A model generated the notes under the pieces. It saw nothing but the letters and a program-made list of their open reading frames with translations. It searched no databases and was not told the DNA's origin. A stretch of DNA of 55,404 nucleotides from Bacteroidota bacterium. Its GTDB lineage: Bacteria > Bacteroidota > Bacteroidia > Cytophagales > Cyclobacteriaceae. Of this stretch, positions 24,556 through 33,262 are shown piece by piece (position 1 is the first letter of the stretch; each line of letters begins with the position of its first letter). The stretch lies in the NCBI GenBank assembly GCA_947470895.1, contig CANIVF010000026.1, positions 1 through 55,404 on the forward strand, in the 5' to 3' direction. A program made the translations under genes and the position numbers.

Positions 24556-25791
24556 ATGCATAAACTATTTATCGTATTATTTTTATTTCCGTTGATCGTT
24601 CAGGGGCAATCCATAGCGCCATGGCAGGAAGGCTACCTGGATATCCATCACATCAATACCGGATCGGGTAACAGCACCTTTTTTGTTTTTCCGGATGGCA
24701 CCACCATGCTGCTGGATGCCGGTGATGTGGATCGATCAGCTAAAACAAGAATAAACAACCCACTTAAAATTGCTCCCCGGCTGCCTGACAGCACATTTAC
24801 TGCAGCGCAAAGCATTCATGAATATCTCATAAACCGTTCACCGACAAATCAGATTGATTATGCTGTTATCACTCACTTTCATCCTGATCACTACGGGGCC
24901 CTTGGTCCATCCTCTAAACCATCGCGCTATGGTTCCTATCAATTATCTGGCATCACCGAAGTGCATGAATATAATCCTGTAAAAAAATTGATCGATCGTG
25001 ATTTTCCAACCTATCAGTATCCGGTTAACATTGTTAAAAACAATTTTGACTCCACTACTTTTAAGAACTACCTGAATTTTATTCAGCATCATCTTCAACG
25101 TAAATCTTTTTCGGTTGAAGCCTTGAAAGCAGGGAGTAAAAATCAGATCACGCTGGTGCACAAGCGCGCGAAGTATCCTACCTTTCAGGTGCGAAACATC
25201 AAATCCAATGGCGACATCTGGACGGGTGAAGGTGATGGAAGTACGAACGTGTTACCTTCATCCCTATCACGCAATCTCTACAATGAAAATCCGCTGAGCA
25301 TGGCATTCAAAATTTCGTATGGTGCTTTCGATTACTTCACGGGTGGGGACATGACGGGCATTACAGGCTTTGGATTTCCGGCATGGTTTGATGTGGAAAC
25401 ACCTGTTGCCAAAGTGGTCGGTAAAGTGGATGCGATGACGCTCAACCATCATGGCATGCGCGATGCCTCGAACGAATTCTTCCTGCATACATTAGCTCCC
25501 CGGGTAATCGTTCAGCAATCATGGAGTTCAAACCATCCGGGCGAAGAAGTTTTGCATCGCATCATTTCACCGGCTACGTATGAAGGACCACGCGATATTT
25601 TCGCCACCTATGTGCACAGCGAAACCATCACTACATATGGTCGATGGCTTACCGACCATTACAAATCAATACGGGGTCATGTGGTCATCCGTGTGCTGCA
25701 TGACGGAGGTCAGTTTATGGTGTACATTCTGGATGATACCCAACGGGATTTACCCATTGTAAAAACCTTTGGACCTTACACCTCAAAATAA
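24556..25791 (+). CDS. Secreted MBL-fold hydrolase, ComEC-like domain
   Basis: 411 residues. Signal peptide MHKLFIVLFLFPLIVQGQS, then a metallo-beta-lactamase fold with strand FPDGTTMLLDAGD, the metal motif THFHPDHYGALG (His 107 onward), a later HH in LNHHGMRD, and a closing region around WSSNHPG. The arrangement resembles the MBL domain of ComEC/Rec2, but the ComEC membrane channel is absent. Extracellular nuclease or phosphodiesterase activity is possible. Convergent with the next gene, 12 bp apart. Confidence 0.87.
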   Translation: MHKLFIVLFLFPLIVQGQSIAPWQEGYLDIHHINTGSGNSTFFVFPDGTTMLLDAGDVDRSAKTRINNPLKIAPRLPDSTFTAAQSIHEYLINRSPTNQIDYAVITHFHPDHYGALGPSSKPSRYGSYQLSGITEVHEYNPVKKLIDRDFPTYQYPVNIVKNNFDSTTFKNYLNFIQHHLQRKSFSVEALKAGSKNQITLVHKRAKYPTFQVRNIKSNGDIWTGEGDGSTNVLPSSLSRNLYNENPLSMAFKISYGAFDYFTGGDMTGITGFGFPAWFDVETPVAKVVGKVDAMTLNHHGMRDASNEFFLHTLAPRVIVQQSWSSNHPGEEVLHRIISPATYEGPRDIFATYVHSETITTYGRWLTDHYKSIRGHVVIRVLHDGGQFMVYILDDTQRDLPIVKTFGPYTSK

Positions 25792-25803
25792 TTTTCAGCT
25801 ATT

Positions 25804-26688
25804 CTACTTCTTTCCAAAAATTCTCTGAAACGGTCTTATGGTTTGTCCTATAAAATCTTCGGGATAGTTTTCTTTGTCGGGAAGGCCTACTGGAAGATTC
25901 TCATCATCGGATGGCCAGTAAGTAGTTTTGAAGAGGTAGTCCCAAATGCTTAAGGTAATTCCATAGTTGAATCCATGTGGATGGGTTTCCGGTAAGTTTT
26001 TAGCATGGTGCCATAAATGCATCTGCGGACCATTGAATAAATATTTGAGTGGGCCCAATTTAATATTCAGATTAGCATGACCCAACTGGCCAGTGACAAA
26101 CGTAAACATGTGAACAATAAAAAAATCGGTAATGCCAAAGCCAATCATCGCCAGCGGAATATATTCCAGCGAGCGATAGAGAATATTTTCCATCCAGTGA
26201 TAACGAAGCAACGCAGCAAAGCCCATCTCTCTCGTGCTGTGATGAACTTTGTGAAACTCCCACATCCAGTCTACATGATGATAGAGGCGATGAATATTCC
26301 ATTGCATGAAATCGCGTAGGACAAAAATAATCAGCAGCTGCACCCACCCCGGCAAATTGCCAACGCGTATCGCTACCAGGTTAGTGATACCAAAGATGCT
26401 TAAGAAATCATTGAAGAACTGCACCGCCACCATGGAGAGCGCGTTGTACGCCACCAGCGAAAACAAAAAGTAATTCCAGAACAGGTAAAAGATATCCAAC
26501 CAGAAATGATCGCGAATGAGCGGCTGATTCTTGCGCCATGGAAACATGATCTCCAGCATATAAATGACTACAGAGGCGCCAATCAACCAATAAAAATAAT
26601 TATGCCAGCCAGGGTTGATGATTTCTCTTACAAAGTAATTCCAATAACCGGTGTAGGCATCATAAATTACTTTGAGGTATTTTTCCAT
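25804..26688 (-). CDS. Sterol desaturase/fatty acid hydroxylase family protein
   Basis: Di-iron membrane oxygenase, 294 residues, with about four helices. The eight-His clusters are present: HRLYHH, HKVHHS and HLWHH, plus HMF...H and a final HPHGFNYG. This pattern fits lipid hydroxylases and plasmalogen-type enzymes. The substrate cannot be assigned. Single gene; ATG at 26688. Confidence 0.92.
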   Translation of the reverse strand: MEKYLKVIYDAYTGYWNYFVREIINPGWHNYFYWLIGASVVIYMLEIMFPWRKNQPLIRDHFWLDIFYLFWNYFLFSLVAYNALSMVAVQFFNDFLSIFGITNLVAIRVGNLPGWVQLLIIFVLRDFMQWNIHRLYHHVDWMWEFHKVHHSTREMGFAALLRYHWMENILYRSLEYIPLAMIGFGITDFFIVHMFTFVTGQLGHANLNIKLGPLKYLFNGPQMHLWHHAKNLPETHPHGFNYGITLSIWDYLFKTTYWPSDDENLPVGLPDKENYPEDFIGQTIRPFQRIFGKK

Positions 26689-26753
26689 ACGGCAAGTTAT
26701 AAAGGTATTGCCGAATGATTTGATCCGTTAGGTACGATATGATAAAAAAAAGA

Positions 26754-28289
26754 TTATTTCATGATCTCATCCGGATAAGGCACAACAGCCCCGGTGGATG
26801 CTACGATCGGCCTAGGTGCTTTTTGATTTCTGAGTAATTTTCCAAGCTCCTTCGCCAATGCCTTCGCATTTTCTTTTTCAACTTCAATCAAATTGTTGGA
26901 TTCTGAAATATCCCGTTCCGTATCATACAATTCAAAATGACCATCGCGGTGGAAATAGATAAGTTTCCACTTCCCTTCCCTGATAATGCTGAAGGGCTGA
27001 ACATCGCCATGCCTTCCTTCGTGTGCATGTGGATAATGCCAGGTGAGGTAGCGCGATGGAAGTTTTTGATTCTTCTTTACATACCATGAAAAATCAATAC
27101 CCGTCACGTGTTGAATGGTGGCTGGCTTTTTAATTCCTGCCAACGAAGCAACGGTGCTGAAAATATCTTCCACGATGACATTTCCTTCGTTGATCGAAGC
27201 TGCTGCCGTAACGGTTGGCCAGTAAAAAATCAATGGTATTCTTATACCTCCTTCGTAGCCGGATGTTTTACCAGAGCGTAAAGGTGCATTATGTGCGTTG
27301 CGCCCCGTTCCCCTGGCAACATCAGTCAATCCGCCATTATCGGACATGAAAATAATCACCGTGTTATCAGCGATCTTTTTTTCATCCAGGTAGTTCATGA
27401 TGTCGCCAAGACTTTTATCCATGCCTTCCACCAACGATGCATAGTTGGCTTCAATCGTATCGAGCCCCCTATCATAATATCGCTGCACGAATCGTTTGTC
27501 GGCCACGATAGGCGTATGCACGGCATAATGAGACAGGTGAAGAAAGAACGGTTTTTTATTTTCACGAACCTGATCCACTTCTCTGATCGCTTCACGTGTG
27601 AGTGCTTCCGTTAGAAAGATATCTTGTCCCCAATATTTCTCAAGGCCTGGCACAGCTCGTATATTTTTCATACCGGGAGTGTTACCAAAATTTTTCTGTC
27701 CGTAATAACTGGCAGGATGCCCGGCCGCTGTTCCGCCAATGTTGACTTCAAAACCAAGATTCTTTGGATCAGCACCCGGTGTATCAAATGATCCAAAGTG
27801 GGCTTTACCAATATGAATTGTCGCATATCCATTATCCTTCAATAGTTGAGGCAACGCTGTGGCGTGAATCGCATTTTCATACCCGGGAATGTTGCTGAAA
27901 CCATTTTTATTCCAGGCAGGCTGAATGATGCCGAGCACATCCGGTTCTGAATTTTCATTTTTGTTCAGTGTCCATGTAGTAACGTGATGACTGATCACAT
28001 TCAGGCCCGTCATGATGGAGATGCGTGAGGGTGTGCAGTTTTGATTGGCATAGGCATGTGTGAATTTCATCCCTCGGTTTGCCAATCGCTCCATGTTGGG
28101 AGTAGCAAATTTATTATTTTGAGGAGTACGTTCGTTATAAAATGGAACGGAAGTATCCTGCCAACCCATATCATCCACCAGGAAAATAATAATGTTGGGT
28201 TGTTGAGGCTTTTGCTGCTGCGCGAAGCCCGGAAAAAAAACAAAAAGTAGTGCACTGAGTTTGAGATGCGTAAAGAGTAAGTGCTTCAT
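26754..28289 (-). CDS. Secreted sulfatase
   Basis: Formylglycine-dependent sulfatase of about 511 residues. ATG at 28289 yields the signal peptide MKHLLFTHLKLSALLFVFFPGFAQ. NIIIFLVDDMGWQD binds the metal, and CTPSR (Cys about 84) is the CxPxR maturation motif, so an anaerobic- or FGE-type maturase would be needed elsewhere. MSDNGG and GYEGGIRIPLIFYWP are further family blocks. Similar to arylsulfatase A-like S1 enzymes that act on sulfated glycans. No SusC/D pair or glycosidase lies beside it. Confidence 0.94.
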   Translation of the reverse strand: MKHLLFTHLKLSALLFVFFPGFAQQQKPQQPNIIIFLVDDMGWQDTSVPFYNERTPQNNKFATPNMERLANRGMKFTHAYANQNCTPSRISIMTGLNVISHHVTTWTLNKNENSEPDVLGIIQPAWNKNGFSNIPGYENAIHATALPQLLKDNGYATIHIGKAHFGSFDTPGADPKNLGFEVNIGGTAAGHPASYYGQKNFGNTPGMKNIRAVPGLEKYWGQDIFLTEALTREAIREVDQVRENKKPFFLHLSHYAVHTPIVADKRFVQRYYDRGLDTIEANYASLVEGMDKSLGDIMNYLDEKKIADNTVIIFMSDNGGLTDVARGTGRNAHNAPLRSGKTSGYEGGIRIPLIFYWPTVTAAASINEGNVIVEDIFSTVASLAGIKKPATIQHVTGIDFSWYVKKNQKLPSRYLTWHYPHAHEGRHGDVQPFSIIREGKWKLIYFHRDGHFELYDTERDISESNNLIEVEKENAKALAKELGKLLRNQKAPRPIVASTGAVVPYPDEIMK

Positions 28290-28373
28290 AAAATGCTGAT
28301 TGCGAGCCAAAGTAAAGATGGGGAATTTATTTGATGTGTTTCAAGGTAACTTTGATGGCGGACAACCCGATTC

Positions 28374-28727
28374 ATGTTTATCTTTGAGCCGATGGACAAA
28401 CCGATCCGCGTTGAGGGAATTGATATTGACATTCAATTAGTGTTTCGAAAAGAACACATTGAATTGGTGTTGCCGCATTTTCAGCGGGTAGGGCTTCCCT
28501 CCCGTGTGTTGGATGACATGATTGATGCCTTCATCAAATCCGGAGAAACCGTTTCGTATGAGCGGTGGTTTCTAGAATACGGTCAAAGGATCATCAATCC
28601 TCTTATGAATCAGAAACTGAGCAGAGCCAAAGATCACCCTACTTTTAATAATCTACTGAAGCATGCGCTTAAAGAAGTTTTAGAAAGCGATGTGCTGTTG
28701 AAACAGTTTAAGAAATTTCAGAAATAA
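28374..28727 (+). CDS. Unrecognised small soluble protein
   Basis: 117 residues (111 if the ATG at 28392 is used). Mostly helical and charged. Features are an IDIDIQLVFRKEH strand near the start and SYERWFLEYGQRIINPLMNQ in the middle. No membrane segment, Cys or known motif. A TAACTTTG box at 28347-28354 fits a -7 element, with a start about 20 bp later. Divergent from the sulfatase gene. Confidence 0.6.
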   Translation: MFIFEPMDKPIRVEGIDIDIQLVFRKEHIELVLPHFQRVGLPSRVLDDMIDAFIKSGETVSYERWFLEYGQRIINPLMNQKLSRAKDHPTFNNLLKHALKEVLESDVLLKQFKKFQK

Positions 28728-28764
28728 TAAAAAGATTACTTCAATTAGAACAGTCTTTGACAAG

Positions 28765-30303
28765 CTAACCCGCCCATCCTTCCCGATCCAAACTCCTGTA
28801 TTGTATGGCTTCTGCGAGATGTTCTATTTTAATTTCTTCTGTTCCCGCCAAATCAGCAATCGTTCGGGACACTTTCAAGATGCGATCATAGGCACGGGCA
28901 GAGAGGCCTAATCGCTCCATAGCAGTTTTCAATAGTGCTCGCCCTGCATCATTAATCACGCAAATCTCCTTCACCATGTTGCTTGGCATCATGGCATTGC
29001 CATAGACATTCTTCTGATCTTTGAAACGCTGACTTTGTATTTCCCTTGCCTTCACCACCCTCGCTCGAATCTCTTCGCTGGTTTCATTTTTACGCTGTGT
29101 GGTCATCTGATCAAAACTTACAGGAACTACTTCTACATGCAAATCGATTCGATCGAGCAAGGGGCCACTGACTTTGCTTAAATATCGTTGCACCACTCCG
29201 GGGCCACAAACACAATCCTTCTCGGGATGATTGTAATATCCACAAGGGCATGGATTCATACTGGCCACCAACATGAAGTTGGCCGGGTAATCGATAGACA
29301 ATTTTGCACGCGAGATGGTCACCCGTCTTTCTTCCATCGGTTGGCGCATCACTTCTAAAACGGTACGTTTAAATTCGGGGAGTTCATCTAAAAACAATAC
29401 ACCATTATGCGCTAAAGAAATTTCTCCCGGTTGCGGATTTCCTCCTCCTCCAACAAGGGCGACATCACTGATGGTGTGATGCGGACTTCTGAAGGGTCGC
29501 GTAGTTAAAAGAGTTGCATCTGCTCCAACCTTTCCCGCTACCGAATGAATTTTAGTCGTTTCTAATGCTTCATTCAACGTGAGTGGCGGAAGTATCGAGG
29601 GCAAGCGTTTTGCCAACATTGTTTTTCCTGCACCGGGTGGGCCGATCATAATCGCGTTGTGGCCACCGGCTGCTGCAATCTCTAACGCTCGCTTGATATT
29701 TTCCTGGCCTTGCACATCCTTAAAGTCGGCATCGTAAATATTAACGCGGCTTTGAAAAATTTCGCGTGTATCGATTCGTAATGGTTCAATCTGCACTTTG
29801 CCGCGAAAGAAATCAATTGCCTCTTGTAAGGTTTCAACGCCAATCACATCGAGGTTATTGACAATGGCTGCTTCGCGAGCGTTCATCTTAGGCAACACAA
29901 ATCCTTTGAATTCATCTTTACGTGCCTGTATGGCAATAGGTAATACTCCTTTGATGGGACGTAATATACCATCAAGCGACAACTCACCCATGATCACATA
30001 TTGGTCGATGGCCTCTGCTTCAATCTGGCCTGAGGCTTTTAATATCGATAGGGCTATGGGGAGGTCATAGGAGCTTCCTTCTTTGCGCAAATCTGCGGGT
30101 GCCAGATTCACCACCACTTTATTTCGTGGCATGAAAAACTTCAGACTCTTGTATGAAGATTCCACCCGGTGCTGACTTTCTTTGACAGCCGTATCGGGCA
30201 AGCCACTCATGTGAAAATCTTTACCCTGAGTCACGTTTACTTCCACTGTAATGGAACGAGCATCCACTCCATGCACAGCACTTCCAAAAGTTTTGGCTAC
30301 CAT
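28765..30303 (-). CDS. comM: YifB/ComM-like AAA+ ATPase
   Basis: 512 residues. The N-terminal Lon-protease-like domain (about 1-170) and Mg-chelatase AAA+ module have Walker A GPPGAGKT (about 221), Walker B FLDELPEF, and a zinc-type CPCGYYNHPEKDCVCG insert. The C-terminal helical domain includes LSARAYDRILKVSRTIADL. In Vibrio the homologue is a branch-migration helicase that extends heteroduplex in natural transformation. The enzyme is widespread even where competence is unproven. ATG at 30303. Confidence 0.95.
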   Translation of the reverse strand: MVAKTFGSAVHGVDARSITVEVNVTQGKDFHMSGLPDTAVKESQHRVESSYKSLKFFMPRNKVVVNLAPADLRKEGSSYDLPIALSILKASGQIEAEAIDQYVIMGELSLDGILRPIKGVLPIAIQARKDEFKGFVLPKMNAREAAIVNNLDVIGVETLQEAIDFFRGKVQIEPLRIDTREIFQSRVNIYDADFKDVQGQENIKRALEIAAAGGHNAIMIGPPGAGKTMLAKRLPSILPPLTLNEALETTKIHSVAGKVGADATLLTTRPFRSPHHTISDVALVGGGGNPQPGEISLAHNGVLFLDELPEFKRTVLEVMRQPMEERRVTISRAKLSIDYPANFMLVASMNPCPCGYYNHPEKDCVCGPGVVQRYLSKVSGPLLDRIDLHVEVVPVSFDQMTTQRKNETSEEIRARVVKAREIQSQRFKDQKNVYGNAMMPSNMVKEICVINDAGRALLKTAMERLGLSARAYDRILKVSRTIADLAGTEEIKIEHLAEAIQYRSLDREGWAG

Positions 30304-30407
30304 CTATTATGTCGAATTTAAAATCCGTTATTTCAAATTATTGAATAAGCATACCGTTAGCATGCCCCTAACGAAGATAAGAATCTTTATGACAAAAATA
30401 AGTAGCG

Positions 30408-30989
30408 TTATCCTATCACTTCTTTCTCAATCAGTAAGATGAGAATATGGATAATTTTGATGTGAACTTCCTGAATGCGGTCGGCATAACCGAAGTGAGG
30501 CACACGCAATTCTATGTCAGCAAGCGGGGCAAGTTTGCCTCCATCCTTTCCCGAAAGGATAATGACTTTCATGCCTTTTTCTTTCGCAGTCTGTGCTGCC
30601 TTGATGATGTTGGCCGAATTGCCACTGGTACTTATTCCCAATAAAACATCGCCTTTGTTGCCAAGGGCTTCCAGATAACGCGAAAAAACAAAGTCGTAGC
30701 CAAAGTCGTTGCTCACGCAGGAGAGGTGGCTTGGATCGCTTACGCAGATGGCGGGTATTGCTTTACGATTGTCGCGATAGCGGCCTGTTAGTTCTTCCGC
30801 AAAGTGCATGGCATCGCAATGAGATCCTCCATTGCCACAGGAAATCACTTTTCCACCTTGCTTCACCGAGTCTGCTATTGCTCTAGCAGCGGCTTCTATG
30901 CTTCTCAGATTTTCTTCGTTACCTAAAAAATTCTGCAGAACTTCTGCTGCCTGATTTAGCTCCCTGGAAATGATGGAGATGTAACTCAT
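30408..30989 (-). CDS. gmhA: Sedoheptulose 7-phosphate isomerase
   Basis: First step of ADP-heptose synthesis for lipopolysaccharide core. 193 residues, one SIS domain. [19 protein letters not shown] contains the phosphate loop and metal-ligand His/Glu, [11 protein letters not shown] the second sugar-phosphate loop, and [11 protein letters not shown] the C-terminal catalytic helix. Start ATG 30989. A small membrane protein gene precedes it by 9 bp, so they are probably co-transcribed. Confidence 0.93.
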   Translation of the reverse strand: MSYISIISRELNQAAEVLQNFLGNEENLRSIEAAARAIADSVKQGGKVISCGNGGSHCDAMHFAEELTGRYRDNRKAIPAICVSDPSHLSCVSNDFGYDFVFSRYLEALGNKGDVLLGISTSGNSANIIKAAQTAKEKGMKVIILSGKDGGKLAPLADIELRVPHFGYADRIQEVHIKIIHILILLIEKEVIG

Positions 30990-30998
30990 TGTAAGGTA

Positions 30999-31322
30999 TT
31001 ATGATTTCGAACCTGCAGTTGGTTCATTTACAGGTTCAACAGGAGGTTGTTGCAGATCGTAAACTTTGGCTTTGAGGGTATTATTTTCATGGCGCATGAC
31101 ATCTTTTTCTCTGCCTGCATTTCTCGCTTCGATCCAATTCCAGATAAAATCAGTAACAAATAAAAGAATACCCAAAATGGATGCATAGCGCATCAACCAT
31201 GTTTTATTATACAAGTCAAGTAGAAAACCAAGATCTGCCTTTTCTACAACCAGGATAGCTATCAAGATAGCTAAATGATAAACTCCAAAGATGATAAAAA
31301 AGATGCGCCTGCGTTGATTCAT
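30999..31322 (-). CDS. Small two-helix membrane protein
   Basis: 107 residues, function unknown. Two transmembrane helices (IFFIIFGVYHLAILIAILVV; LMRYASILGILLFVTDFIW) are followed by a short predicted coiled coil (REKDVMRHENNTLKAKVYDL) and a Pro-rich tail. The layout suggests a membrane protein with a cytoplasmic leash. 9 bp upstream of gmhA and 89 bp downstream of the ABC exporter gene, all on one strand, so a role in envelope assembly is plausible. Confidence 0.7.
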   Translation of the reverse strand: MNQRRRIFFIIFGVYHLAILIAILVVEKADLGFLLDLYNKTWLMRYASILGILLFVTDFIWNWIEARNAGREKDVMRHENNTLKAKVYDLQQPPVEPVNEPTAGSKS

Positions 31323-31411
31323 TCCAATATCTATTTATTAACAAACTTATGCTTTTTCAGTCAAAGCAAAAGTGAGAAATCATTTAAAACATTACATCCT
31401 TTGATTAATTG

Positions 31412-33253
31412 TTAACCCTGCCAGCGCTCAGTGCCTTGCATGGAAGCCAACTTGCGATACAGTCCATTCTGGCTATTCAGTTCATCGTGAGTGCCTCGCT
31501 CGGATATAAGACCCTGCTGAATCACAATAATTTCATCGGCATGTTGTATGGTGCTCAGGCGATGGGCAATCACAATCGAAGTACGATTTTTCATCAGGTT
31601 AAAAAGAGCATCTTGCACCAATCGCTCCGATTCAGAATCCAGTGCCGATGTAGCCTCATCCAAAATAAGTATGGGAGGATTTTTCAGCACCGCACGTGCG
31701 ATACTTAGTCGCTGGCGTTGTCCACCAGAAAGTTTAGAACCACGCTCGCCAATATAGGTTTGATAACCATTTTCAGTTTGTGATATAAAATCATGGGCGT
31801 TAGCAATTTTTGCTGCTTTGATTACATCTTCCTCACTTACATGCGGCATTCCAAAGGCGATGTTATTGAAAATGGTGTCGTTAAAAAGTATGGATTCTTG
31901 TGTTACCACACCAATCTGTTTGCGTAGCGATTCCAGCTCTAAATCTCTCAGCGATACTCCATCGATTAAAACTTGACCTTCAACAGGATCGTAAAAGCGA
32001 GGAATCAAATCAGCCAGTGTTGATTTTCCTCCACCGGAAGGACCAACCAGAGCGACTGTTTTTCCTTTCTTAATAGTCAGGTTAATGGTTTTCAGTACAG
32101 GATCGGTATCGTAAGCAAAACTTACATTTTTAAACTCAATCTCATTTTCAAAAGATGATAACTCCCCCGCATTGGGCTTGCTGGTGATTACCGGTTGCAT
32201 ATCAATCAACGAAAATATTCGATTGGCAGAAGCGGTGCCCCGTTGAAGCGAAGTGATTCCATTGGAGAAATTCTTAGCTGGCTGAATGATCATGGCAAAT
32301 ACGGCAAGAAAAGTCATAAAGGCAGCTGGCTCTAGTGTAGCATCTTCACTCAACACCATATTACCTCCAAAAAAAATGATACCGGAAATAATCAATACCC
32401 CTAAAATTTCGGACACCGGAGAAGCCAATTCATTCTTATAAGACATTGACTTGCTCATTTTACGATAAAATCCACTTTCTTTTTCAATTTTATCAATCAC
32501 AAAATTTCGTGCGTTAAATGCTTTGATCACTCGCATTCCACTAAAGGTCTCGTCCAAAATATTTAAGATTCTTCCCAATGATTCCTGACTTTGTGTGGCC
32601 TGCTTTTTTAAGCGTTTGATTATTTCTGCCAATACCCCACCGGTAATTGGTAAGACCAATAAAGTAAATAAGGTGAGCTGCGATGAAATGGTAAACAGAA
32701 CAAAAAAGTAAACAACAATGGTGATTGGCTCTTTCAATACCGCCTTCAAACTATTCATCACCGCGTTTTCCACTTCGTTCACGTCATTGGTAAATCGTGA
32801 AATCAAATCGCCTTTTCGTTCGTTGTTAAAATAACCAATATGAAGTTGAGTTACTTTTTTAAAAATGTCCATGCGGATATTTTTGACAAGATCAACGCGG
32901 ATCTTGGTCGCCATCACCCGTTCTAAATAGCGAAACAGGTTTGCCAGAATAACACAGGATACAATCAAAGCACATACGAAGAGCAGTGAATTAAGTGCTC
33001 CTTGATTAACTACGATCTGAAGAAAATAGTGATTAAATAAGCCTGTCACATAATCGGTTGAAACGGTAAATTCCGGCATCGGAGGAATCGTAGGAATATT
33101 CTTCGTTTGTTTGAAGAGCACATTTAACATGGGCATTACCAGCACAATATTAAATGCTCCGAATATGATTCCTAATATCGAGTAGCCAAAAAAGAATGCT
33201 AATCGGGTTCTTAGTTTATTAGCGTAGGATAAGATTCTGAAAAAACTATTCAT
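31412..33253 (-). CDS. MsbA-like ABC exporter
   Basis: 613 residues. One chain has six transmembrane helices (about 1-330) and a nucleotide-binding domain. Walker A GPSGGGKST (about 404), signature LSGGQRQR, Walker B ILILDEATSALD and a His switch (IVIAHRLSTI). The architecture and length match lipid A or multidrug exporters of the MsbA type. Upstream of gmhA and following the Wzi-like gene by 9 bp, consistent with a surface-glycolipid or capsule operon. Confidence 0.93.
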   Translation of the reverse strand: MNSFFRILSYANKLRTRLAFFFGYSILGIIFGAFNIVLVMPMLNVLFKQTKNIPTIPPMPEFTVSTDYVTGLFNHYFLQIVVNQGALNSLLFVCALIVSCVILANLFRYLERVMATKIRVDLVKNIRMDIFKKVTQLHIGYFNNERKGDLISRFTNDVNEVENAVMNSLKAVLKEPITIVVYFFVLFTISSQLTLFTLLVLPITGGVLAEIIKRLKKQATQSQESLGRILNILDETFSGMRVIKAFNARNFVIDKIEKESGFYRKMSKSMSYKNELASPVSEILGVLIISGIIFFGGNMVLSEDATLEPAAFMTFLAVFAMIIQPAKNFSNGITSLQRGTASANRIFSLIDMQPVITSKPNAGELSSFENEIEFKNVSFAYDTDPVLKTINLTIKKGKTVALVGPSGGGKSTLADLIPRFYDPVEGQVLIDGVSLRDLELESLRKQIGVVTQESILFNDTIFNNIAFGMPHVSEEDVIKAAKIANAHDFISQTENGYQTYIGERGSKLSGGQRQRLSIARAVLKNPPILILDEATSALDSESERLVQDALFNLMKNRTSIVIAHRLSTIQHADEIIVIQQGLISERGTHDELNSQNGLYRKLASMQGTERWQG

Positions 33254-33262
33254 TAAATTAAT

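Noticed and set aside
26754-28289. Polysaccharide utilisation locus formed by the sulfatase and the GH51 enzyme
   Set aside because: They are more than 20 kb apart with no SusC/SusD pair, sensor or other glycosidase between them.
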